Shown one piece after another: positions 8,811-16,276 of a DNA stretch of 64,000 bases; position 1 is the stretch's first letter, and each line of letters opens with the position of its first letter. Made by a program: the position numbers and the translations under genes. Where the stretch lies: contig CAZJWX010000012.1 of NCBI GenBank assembly GCA_964549915.1, positions 23,898 to 87,897 of the forward strand. The letters run 5' to 3'. The DNA is from JAUZRW01 sp964549915. GTDB taxonomy: Bacteria; Chloroflexota; Anaerolineae; Aggregatilineales; Phototrophicaceae. The notes under the pieces are model-generated. The model searched no databases. It was not told the origin of the DNA and was given only the letters and a program-made list of their open reading frames with translations.

Positions 8811-10793
8811 ATGCTGGTAGGGGTTGATGTCGGCGGCACCTTCACCGACCTGGTGCTGAGCGTAGATGGGCGTCTGTGCATCCACAAAGTGCTGAGTACC
8901 CCGGAAAATCCCGCTGCTGCCATCCTCAGCGGCTTGCAGCATGTCACAGCGGGCGATTTGACGGCGCTGCGACAGATCGCGCACGGCTCCACCGTCGCCA
9001 CCAACGCCATCCTGGAGCGCAAAGGGGCCAGAACCGCTTTCATCACCACGCAGGGCTTCCGCGATTTGCTGCTGATCGGGCGTCAGAATCGCCCCCAACT
9101 CTACGCCTTGCATCCCACGATTCCGCCGCCGCTGATTCCCCGTGAACGCATGCACGAAATCCCTGAACGGTTGGATCATCACGGCGAAGTCTTGCAGCCG
9201 CTGGATGAGGCCGCCCTCGATCAGGTGCTGGATCAGATCGCGGGGCAGCAAGTCGATGCCCTGGTGGTCTGCTTCCTCTATAGCTTCATCAACCCGACCC
9301 ACGAAGAGCGTGTGCGCCAGCGCGTCCTCGAACGCAATATGCTGGAATCCTGGCAGGTGGTCTTGTCCGCAGATGTGCTGCCAGAGTTTCGCGAGTACGA
9401 GCGAGCCAGCACCACCGCGTTAGAAGCCTACGTGCGCCCGGTGATGACGCGCTATATTTCCCACTTGCGCCAGGAATTGCCGCCAGAGATGCCCCTGCGC
9501 ATGATGAAGAGCGATGGTGGCGTTATGCGGGCGGATCGCGTGCGAGAGCAGGCCGTGCAGACCGTACTCAGCGGCCCGGCTGCGGGTGTGGTCGGTGCCT
9601 TTCATCTGGCGAAACTGGCGGGCTTCGACCAGATCATCACCCTGGACATGGGCGGCACTTCCACCGATGTCGCGCTCTGTCCCGGTGAAGTGCAGTTGTC
9701 GGCAGCCTCAGCGATTGATGGCCTCCCGCTGCGGGCACGTCACCTGCACATCGAGACCATCGGCGCGGGTGGCGGCAGCATCGCACGTATCGACAGTGGG
9801 GGGGCGCTGCGCGTCGGGCCAGAGAGCGCCGGAGCCGCCCCAGGCCCGATGATCTACGGGCAGGGGGGCGAAGCCCTGACCGTCAGCGATGCCAACGCGC
9901 TGCTCGGTCGCCTGGATGCCGAACATTTCCTGGGTGGTACGATGAAGCTGCACATCCGTCGCGCCGAAAAAGCCTTCGGCAAGCTGGCCAATCGGCTCAA
10001 TCGCGATGTGGTGGGGGCGGCAAAGGGGGTGGTTGATGTCGCCAACGCCAATATTGACCGGGCGCTGCGCCGCGTCTCAATCGCCCAGGGGCATGATCCC
10101 CGTGATTTCACCCTGGTGGCCTACGGTGGCGCTGGCCCACTCCACGCCTGCGAGGTCGCCGAACGGCTGGATATGCTGCGCGTGCTGATCCCGCGACATC
10201 CGGGGGTGTTGTGTGCGCTGGGGCTGCTGGTCGCCGATGTGAAAGTCGATCACAGCTTGCCGATTCTGGTGAAGGCCAATCGCGATCTGGTGGCGCGACT
10301 GCGGGCGATGCAGGCTGAAATCCTGGCGACCGGGCGTGATGACCTGCGCAGCGAAGGCGTGGCAGATGAGGATATGCACTTCGAGGTGCTGCTGGATATG
10401 CGCTATGAGGGGCAGGCACATGAACTGAGCGTGCCCTTCGCTGCCAATGTAGTGCAGGAATTTCATCAGCTCCACGAGCGCACCTATGGCTATGCCCTAC
10501 AAGATCGCCGTATCGAGATCGTCAACATGCGCTTGCAGGCCAGTGGAGTCACCGCGAAGCCGGATTTCGTGCCGGAGCCACCCTCATCCGCTGCCGTTGA
10601 AGAGGCGCACCTGGGGGACAAGCGCTCTCCTCTCGGCGGTATCATCGCCCATTATGACCGCGACTTGCTGGCACCCGGGATGCGCTTCAGCGGCGAAGCC
10701 CTGGTCTTCCAGTTCGATAGCACCGTGTACGTCCCGCAGGGCTGGTCGGCACGGGTGGATGGCTACCGTAATCTGATTCTAGAGCGCATCTGA
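8811..10793 (+). CDS. hyuA: Hydantoinase/oxoprolinase A subunit
   Basis: 660 residues, the usual length of HyuA-type subunits. The N-terminus GVDVGGTFTDLVL is the phosphate-1 loop of the ASKHA ATPase fold, followed by the family patterns HGSTVATNAILERKGA and LSGPAAGVVGA, the second ATPase half DMGGTSTDVAL, and GGGSIARIDSGGALRVGPES. The family performs ATP-dependent ring opening of N-methylhydantoin or 5-oxoproline, or acetone carboxylation, always with a B subunit. The B subunit (11561-13123) follows on the same strand but is separated by ~770 bp holding an antisense DUF456 gene and a repeat. The substrate is not determinable. Confidence 0.92.
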   Translation: MLVGVDVGGTFTDLVLSVDGRLCIHKVLSTPENPAAAILSGLQHVTAGDLTALRQIAHGSTVATNAILERKGARTAFITTQGFRDLLLIGRQNRPQLYALHPTIPPPLIPRERMHEIPERLDHHGEVLQPLDEAALDQVLDQIAGQQVDALVVCFLYSFINPTHEERVRQRVLERNMLESWQVVLSADVLPEFREYERASTTALEAYVRPVMTRYISHLRQELPPEMPLRMMKSDGGVMRADRVREQAVQTVLSGPAAGVVGAFHLAKLAGFDQIITLDMGGTSTDVALCPGEVQLSAASAIDGLPLRARHLHIETIGAGGGSIARIDSGGALRVGPESAGAAPGPMIYGQGGEALTVSDANALLGRLDAEHFLGGTMKLHIRRAEKAFGKLANRLNRDVVGAAKGVVDVANANIDRALRRVSIAQGHDPRDFTLVAYGGAGPLHACEVAERLDMLRVLIPRHPGVLCALGLLVADVKVDHSLPILVKANRDLVARLRAMQAEILATGRDDLRSEGVADEDMHFEVLLDMRYEGQAHELSVPFAANVVQEFHQLHERTYGYALQDRRIEIVNMRLQASGVTAKPDFVPEPPSSAAVEEAHLGDKRSPLGGIIAHYDRDLLAPGMRFSGEALVFQFDSTVYVPQGWSARVDGYRNLILERI

Positions 10794-10795
10794 TC

Positions 10796-11296
10796 TCACG
10801 ATCCGGTTGTGATGATCGAAATCACCGTGACCAGAATCACCGATACTGCGAAAATGAACTCCGCGATCATGCTGTAGAGGATCAGGCGCAGGGCGGTCCC
10901 GCCGCTTTCGATGGCCTTGCCGATTTCGCGCAGGCGGGCGAACTCCACCAGCATCACACCGACCGTCCCGCCCAGAATGGTGCCGACGAAGGGAATCGGA
11001 ATCAGGATCGATCCGGCGATCATGCCGATGAAGAAGGCCACCAAACCCAGGCAAGAAATCTGTCTGCCGCGCAGCCCCAGGAAAGGCATCCACAGGCCGT
11101 TGGTGGCACCAATCACCATCAAAATCGTGATGATCACCGCCGCAGCCGGGGTCAGCCGCGTGAACCCCGTCAGCACCCCCAGAATCATGGCAATCGCCCA
11201 CTCCAGGGCTGTCACGGGCAGGGCCGGAATCAGGATCAAGAAGAGCGTGATGACCATCAAGCCCAGGGCGATCAGGATGAGGACGAATTCTGCCAT
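10796..11296 (-). CDS. DUF456 membrane protein
   Basis: 166 residues, nearly all hydrophobic, with four to five membrane helices and the glycine-rich pattern GAILIPIPFVG-like (GSILIPIPFVGTILGGTVGV) typical of DUF456. Function unknown. The ATG at 11296 has AAGGAAG about 10 nt upstream; the in-frame extension to 11338 lacks a site. It is convergent with hyuA (2-bp gap) and therefore sits oddly between the hyuA and hyuB genes. Confidence 0.8.
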   Translation of the reverse strand: MAEFVLILIALGLMVITLFLILIPALPVTALEWAIAMILGVLTGFTRLTPAAAVIITILMVIGATNGLWMPFLGLRGRQISCLGLVAFFIGMIAGSILIPIPFVGTILGGTVGVMLVEFARLREIGKAIESGGTALRLILYSMIAEFIFAVSVILVTVISIITTGS

Positions 11297-11395
11297 GTGC
11301 TGCTGTCTTCCTTTCGTAGACTGCGCACATTGTAGCACGCTCTATCGGGTATACTATTCATGTGCGAGCCATGTGCCAATGAGGAGAGGTGCTCG

Positions 11396-11443
11396 ATGAA
11401 GCCACTGGCGTGGATTTGTCATTCCGCTTCTTACACAAAACAA
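11396..11443 (+). repeat. Dispersed repeat R96, copy A (divergent 3' half)
   Basis: Shares the 5' core (ATGAAGCCACTGGCGTGGAT then TTCTTACACAAAACAA) with copies at 25.8, 38.1 and 58.2 kb. The stem arms are GTGGA and TCCGC, closing through a G-U pair where other copies have TCCAC. A TATACT box lies at 11350-11355 and a strong GAGGAGAGG precedes the ATG, so this copy could encode a 45-residue peptide ending at 11533. That reading is not conserved in the other copies. Confidence 0.75.
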
Positions 11444-11560
11444 ACCGAAGCCGACCAGTGGGCGATGAGGAAAGTCTTCCATTCGAAGCATTTTCTGCCG
11501 CTGCTGGATCATGGCGTTCAGCAGCCGTATTGAACCAATCAAGCAAAGCGAGTGCCTGCA

Positions 11561-13123
11561 ATGCCCGTTGATGCAATCTCCCTGGAAGTCTTCAAGAATC
11601 TCTATGCCGGTGTGGCGGAAGAGATGGGCGTGACCCTGCAACGTGCCAGCTTCAGCCCCAACATCCGCGAGCGCCTGGATTTTAGCTGCGCCGTATTTGA
11701 TGCACAGGCACGGATGGTGGCACAGGCCGCGCATATCCCGGTGCATCTGGGAAGCATGCCCGCGTCGGTGGAATATGCGGTGCAGCATTTTCCGCAGATC
11801 AATCGTGGTGATGTCATCGTCCTCAACGATCCCTATCGCGGCGGCACCCATCTGCCAGATATTACGATGGTTTCGCCCGTTTTCGCAGCGGATGAAATCG
11901 CGTTTTTCATCGCCAGCCGCGCCCACCATGCGGATGTCGGCGGCATGTCGCCGGGTTCACTGCCCCTCAGCACCGAGCTGTATCAAGAAGGGGTCATCAT
12001 CCCCCCGGTGCTGCTCAAGCTCAGCGGCTGGATGAACGATGGCGTTCTGGCGATGATCCTCGCCAACAGCCGCAATCCGGAAGAGCGCATTGGCGACCTG
12101 GAAGCGCAGTTGGCAGCGCATCGTGTGGGCGAATCGCGCCTGATCGAGATCATGGTCAAGCAGGGCGTGGCGCGTGCCCAGGAACACGCCGCCGCGCTGA
12201 TGGAATATTCCCAACGGATGACCGAGAGCCTGATCGCCACGCTGCCGGATGGGCGCTACACGTTCGAAGACTCGCTGGAAGGTGACGGGCAGGCCGACTT
12301 TGAAGTGCCGATTCAGGTGACGGTTGCCGTACAGGGGCGGCAGATGAGGGTCGATTTTGAAGGTAGTGCGCCACAGGTGGCTGGCAACATCAACGCTGTG
12401 TTGCCCATTGTGCGCAGCGCGACCTGGTACTGCGTTCGGCTCCTCGCCGAAGAAGATATTCCCGTGAATCACGGCTGTTTTGCCCCTGTCGAAGTGGTGG
12501 CTCCGCTGGGGAGCGTTCTCAATCCTTATTTCCCGGCGGCGGTCAGCGTCGGCAATACGGAAACCGGGCAGCGCGTGGTCGATGCGGTGCTGGGGGCGTT
12601 GTCCCAGGCCTTGCCAGGGCGCATCCCTGCGGCCAGTCAGGGTACGATGAACAACTTCACTGTCGGTGGCCTTGATGGTGGTCGGCAGTTCGTCTACTAC
12701 GAGACCATCGCCGGGGGGCATGGGGCGTCGGCAGCCGGGGACGGCCTCAGCGGACGCCAGAGCCACATGACCAACACGATGAACACCCCCGTTGAATCGT
12801 TGGAGATGGCCTATCCACTGCGGGTGCTGCGCTACAGCCTGCGCGAAGACAGCGGCGGTAGTGGTCGCTTCGAAGGAGGGGCAGGCATTGTACGCGAATA
12901 CGAATTCCTCGCCGCTGCGGTGGTGACGATCAACAGCGAACGGCGGCGCAACTCTCCCTACGGCTTGCAGGGTGGGCAGCCCGGCGCGGCGGGGCGCAAT
13001 CTCTGGTGGGAAAATGACAGTCATCCGCACTGGATCGGAGCCAAGGCCAGTGTGCGCGTGCAGCCGGGAGACCGCATCCGCATTGAAACCCCTGGCGGAG
13101 GGGGTTGGGGCGAGGAGGCGTAG
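11561..13123 (+). CDS. hyuB: Hydantoinase/oxoprolinase B subunit
   Basis: About 520 residues, full length for HyuB. Typical patterns are ISLEVFKNLYAGVAEEMG at the start, RAHHADVGGMSPGS (~125), a metal/substrate-region AHRVGESRLIEIM and the C-terminal RIRIETPGGGGWG. It works with the A subunit at 8811-10793. The ATG at 11561 is preferred; a GTG at 11552 is in frame. Repeat copy A ends 117 bp upstream, so its transcription may be tied to that element. Confidence 0.92.
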   Translation: MPVDAISLEVFKNLYAGVAEEMGVTLQRASFSPNIRERLDFSCAVFDAQARMVAQAAHIPVHLGSMPASVEYAVQHFPQINRGDVIVLNDPYRGGTHLPDITMVSPVFAADEIAFFIASRAHHADVGGMSPGSLPLSTELYQEGVIIPPVLLKLSGWMNDGVLAMILANSRNPEERIGDLEAQLAAHRVGESRLIEIMVKQGVARAQEHAAALMEYSQRMTESLIATLPDGRYTFEDSLEGDGQADFEVPIQVTVAVQGRQMRVDFEGSAPQVAGNINAVLPIVRSATWYCVRLLAEEDIPVNHGCFAPVEVVAPLGSVLNPYFPAAVSVGNTETGQRVVDAVLGALSQALPGRIPAASQGTMNNFTVGGLDGGRQFVYYETIAGGHGASAAGDGLSGRQSHMTNTMNTPVESLEMAYPLRVLRYSLREDSGGSGRFEGGAGIVREYEFLAAAVVTINSERRRNSPYGLQGGQPGAAGRNLWWENDSHPHWIGAKASVRVQPGDRIRIETPGGGGWGEEA

Positions 13124-13271
13124 AAAACGCGCCTCTTGCAATACTTATACACCTTTTTCGCAGCAATTCTCTCAAACCTGCCGTACTATCAAGGCATGAC
13201 TACGATGGCGAGCAGCATCAGGGGACTGTTTTGTCTGCTTCGTCACTCATCGCAGGAGGGAAGGGATTGCA

Positions 13272-14288
13272 ATGGATAGCCTCATTCAGCGGACGCTGCG
13301 TCGTTCGAATCGGATTCTGCTCTTCTTCGGCGTTCTCTCGCTGGTGATCTCGGTAGCGGTCATTGCGCTGACGACGGTGCCGTATTTCGTCGGAAAATTC
13401 ACAGGCCCCACCCCCATCACGGACAAAGAGGTCATCAATGCGCGGGTGAACTTCGTCCAGCCCCTGTACTTCCGGGAGGTAACCGGGCAGGAGATGCTCG
13501 ATACGGGGTACGAAGAATACACCTACGATTCGGATACCGGGCGGCGCGTCAGCACAGATTACTACTTCGGGGCGCTCTACATGGGCGGCGATCGCTACTT
13601 GCTGGTGCGCACGCCGGAATCCATTGACGAATCGCAGAACACGTACGTTGGCTCCCTGGTCGAGATTCCGGGGGATGTGCAACGCGAAGTGGTTGATGAT
13701 CTGCTGCGGGAACTGGGGGCAGATGCGGCCAATGTTCAGTTCTTGCCTGTGATGCTCTCCACCAGTGATAATCAGGTGATGTGTTATATCGGCACCGCGA
13801 TTGTGGCTGTGATGCTGCTCTTCGGCATCTGGGCTACCTACCATGGCATCCAGCGCAGCCGTGACCCATACAAGCACCCCGCGCTGAAAAAGCTCGGTCG
13901 CTATGGGGAGATCAGCTTCGTGATCGGCGACATTGAGGGTGAATTGCGCATGGCGGATGCGCCAGTGGCGAAGCGCCTGTATGTCACCCGCAACTGGATC
14001 GCCTCAGCCTATGGCAATAATTTCCAGGCGATGCGCCTTGATGATCTGGTCTGGCTGCATAAGTATTCGACGCGCAGCCGCTATGGGACGAATCATTTCG
14101 CTCGCTTCTACGATCGGCATGGGGTATTGATGGGCTTGCAGGGACGTCGCAGCGAAGATGTCGATCAGATGTTGCAGGCGGTTTATGATCGTGCGCCCTG
14201 GGCGATCGCGGGCTTCAGCCCCGATGTGGAAAAAGCCTGGAAGCAGGATCGTCAGCAACTGATTGCAGCAGTAGATCAGCGCAAGTAG
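13272..14288 (+). CDS. Two-helix membrane protein of unknown function
   Basis: 338 residues. One membrane helix lies at ~15-38 (ILLFFGVLSLVISVAVIAL) and a second at ~176-195 (GTAIVAVMLLFGIWATYHG). The ~135 residues between them are hydrophilic and probably extracytoplasmic; the C-terminal ~140 residues are cytoplasmic and look PH-like or regulatory (LYVTRNWIASAYGNNFQAMR). I cannot assign a family with confidence. AGGAGG lies 14 nt and AAGGG 8 nt before the ATG at 13272. Confidence 0.75.
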   Translation: MDSLIQRTLRRSNRILLFFGVLSLVISVAVIALTTVPYFVGKFTGPTPITDKEVINARVNFVQPLYFREVTGQEMLDTGYEEYTYDSDTGRRVSTDYYFGALYMGGDRYLLVRTPESIDESQNTYVGSLVEIPGDVQREVVDDLLRELGADAANVQFLPVMLSTSDNQVMCYIGTAIVAVMLLFGIWATYHGIQRSRDPYKHPALKKLGRYGEISFVIGDIEGELRMADAPVAKRLYVTRNWIASAYGNNFQAMRLDDLVWLHKYSTRSRYGTNHFARFYDRHGVLMGLQGRRSEDVDQMLQAVYDRAPWAIAGFSPDVEKAWKQDRQQLIAAVDQRK

Positions 14289-14466
14289 CAGAGCCGGGCA
14301 GGGGGGAAGCGACCGCCGGGGCGAACCTCCCTTCGTCTCGGCGGCTTCCAGCTGAAATCGAAACCGGATCGCTGGCGACTCCGAACCACCACCGTTGATT
14401 TACCCCCCATGAGCGCGTACTATCCCCTGCGTTTGATTGACGACTGTGCAAACCCTGGGAACGACC

Positions 14467-15447
14467 ATGACCCATGCCTTGATAACGGGCGGCGCTGGCT
14501 TCATCGGCAGCCACCTGGCGGAATATTTGCTGGCGCGCGATTACACGGTGACAGTGATCGACAACCTCAGCACCGGAACCCTGGAGAACATCACCCTGCT
14601 GCAAGACAACCCGCATTTTCGCTTCGTGCAAGAAGACCTGCGCAACGGACTGGTCACGGATCGGCTCGTGAGCGAGTGCGATGTGATTTTCCACCTGGCG
14701 GCGGCAGTGGGCGTGCAGAAGATTTTGCAGGAACCCATCGCCAGCATCGAGAACAACATCGGTGGGACTGAGGCCATGCTGCAAGCTGCACGGCGCTATC
14801 GCAAAAAGATCCTGATCGCTTCCACTTCTGAGGTCTATGGCAAGGGTACGCGCATCCCATTCGCGGAGGATGACGATACGCGCCTGGGTGCGACGGCGAA
14901 GATGCGCTGGAGCTATGCCTTCAGCAAGGCGATCGATGAATTCCTGGGGCTGGCCTATTACCAGGAGACGGGCCTCCCGGTGGTGGTCTTCCGTCTATTC
15001 AACACGGTGGGGCCGCGCCAGAGCGGCCAGTATGGTATGGTGCTGCCGCGCTTCGTACAGTGGGCGCTGGCGAATGAACCGCTGCAGGTTTACGGCTCCG
15101 GCGAGCAGACTCGCTGCTTTTGCAATGTGAGTGATGTCGTGCAGGCGCTGCACCAGCTCTCGATGGAAGCGGCGGCGGTGGGGCAGGTCTTCAACGTCGG
15201 CAGCAGCGAGGAGATCAGCATCGGCGACCTGGCCGCCCTAGTCATCGAGCGCACGGGGAGCGCGTCTACGGTGCAAGTTGTGCCCTATGAAGAAGCCTAT
15301 ACCGAGCCAGGTTATGAGGATTTCATGCGCCGCGTCCCAAGTATTGCTAAAATAGGGCAAATGGTGGGCTGGGAACCGTCCATTTCGCTCCCAGAAACCA
15401 TCGACCAGATCATTGCCTACTACCGGGAGAAGATGACTCATGGGTGA
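14467..15447 (+). CDS. Extended SDR NAD-dependent epimerase/dehydratase
   Basis: 326 residues. The N-terminal Rossmann motif is ITGGAGFIGSH; the catalytic pair YxxxK is present as YAFSK, and the upstream Ser/Thr-rich ASTSEVYGKG supplies the third residue. This is the UDP-glucose 4-epimerase/dTDP-glucose dehydratase class acting on nucleotide sugars. The exact substrate is open. The ATG at 14467 begins the Rossmann strand and is preferred over the frame start at 14437. Its stop overlaps the next gene's start by 8 bp, so the two are coupled. Confidence 0.88.
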   Translation: MTHALITGGAGFIGSHLAEYLLARDYTVTVIDNLSTGTLENITLLQDNPHFRFVQEDLRNGLVTDRLVSECDVIFHLAAAVGVQKILQEPIASIENNIGGTEAMLQAARRYRKKILIASTSEVYGKGTRIPFAEDDDTRLGATAKMRWSYAFSKAIDEFLGLAYYQETGLPVVVFRLFNTVGPRQSGQYGMVLPRFVQWALANEPLQVYGSGEQTRCFCNVSDVVQALHQLSMEAAAVGQVFNVGSSEEISIGDLAALVIERTGSASTVQVVPYEEAYTEPGYEDFMRRVPSIAKIGQMVGWEPSISLPETIDQIIAYYREKMTHG

Positions 15448-15886
15448 AATCACACGCAAAGAATTGATTCTGGCGCTGGTGGGAGCCACAGCCAAGCCGC
15501 GTCTCGCTGGTGTCAACCTCGCTTCGACGGATTTGCACCGCCTTGACCTGGAAGGGGCGAATCTGCGTGGCGCTGACCTGACGGCGAGCAATCTGCAGGA
15601 AGCCATCCTGCGCAATACGAATATGACCGGGGCGAATTTGCAAGTGACGCAGCTTCCCTTCGCCGACCTGAATAACGCCAACCTGACGGTTGCCAACGCG
15701 ACCGGAGCCAATTTTCAGGGTGCGCGGCTGACCAACGCCAACCTGACCAACGTCGTGCTCAACGGTGCCAACCTCTCTGGCGCGAATATGCGCGGCGCGA
15801 CGGTCAACGGCGTCAAGTTTGATGAGCAGACTGTCTGGCCTGATGGCAAAACCGGCAGCGCAGGCAATCCAGGGAGTTATACGTGA
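15440..15886 (+). CDS. Pentapeptide-repeat protein
   Basis: 148 residues made largely of A(D/N)LxX repeats (GANLRGADLTASNLQEAIL..., GANLSGANMRGATVNG), which build a right-handed quadrilateral beta-helix. Function in this family ranges from gyrase mimicry to unknown. It is coupled to the epimerase gene by overlap. Its stop codon TGA (15884-15886) lies inside the terminal GTGACGCTC of the inserted element at 15883-16091, so the present C-terminus may have been set by that insertion. Confidence 0.85.
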   Translation: MGEITRKELILALVGATAKPRLAGVNLASTDLHRLDLEGANLRGADLTASNLQEAILRNTNMTGANLQVTQLPFADLNNANLTVANATGANFQGARLTNANLTNVVLNGANLSGANMRGATVNGVKFDEQTVWPDGKTGSAGNPGSYT

Positions 15887-16091
15887 CGCTCCCCACGAAT
15901 AAATTCGGGGGCTTCTGTTGCACGCCTGCCCCAACGGGCTACGTTCTGCAACACGGACACGTCCTGCCCGGTACTGCGAAGGTCGTCTGAGCCTATTCTG
16001 CTTCTATGCGACATGAAAATTATAGCACAAAAATGTGGTCGCGTAGCGTATTTTGTCCGACAATTTCGCGACAAAATCCAGCTACACGCAC
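15883..16091 (-). mobile_element. IS200/IS605-like non-autonomous element with omega-RNA-like end, copy 1
   Basis: Read on the minus strand, the element begins GTGCGTGTAGCTGGATTTTG, has an inverted repeat ATTTTGTC / GACAAAAT, a TATAAT-like box (TGCTATAATTTTC), then ~140 nt ending in a hairpin with arms CCCCGAAT / ATTCGTGGGG and the tail AGCGTCAC. That end resembles right ends/omega-RNAs of tnpB-bearing IS200/IS605 elements. No transposase or tnpB frame is inside. The same arrangement, 12 bp shorter, occurs on the other strand at 35994-36190. Confidence 0.65.
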
Positions 16092-16163
16092 CACGCGCCC
16101 TACGTTCTCATAGCTAAAGCAAGGGGCTTTGGGCGCACTTTCGGTAATTCCTGCGTTTCGTGG

Positions 16164-16255
16164 GGGCGCTGTCCGCGCCCTCTCCTTCGCTGCCCCGTTA
16201 TCCAACGTCTGCTCCTGCACTACCATTCGCACACGCCAGAGCGATGCCCTGGCGT
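16164..16255 (-). terminator. Two hairpins after the TIR-STAND gene
   Basis: In the direction of the TIR-STAND gene, its stop is followed by a hairpin with arms ACGCCAG / CTGGCGT (16233-16255) and then one with arms GGGCGC / GCGCCC (16164-16180). Neither has a clear T-run, so termination is inferred from position. The remaining bases between 16092 and 16276 show nothing else. Confidence 0.4.
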
Positions 16256-16276
16256 CTATACCGTGAGAGCAAGTCC

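Noticed and set aside
11957..13141. Long antisense frame over hyuB
   Set aside because: No start signal and an Arg/His-rich random composition; hyuB is full length and conserved.
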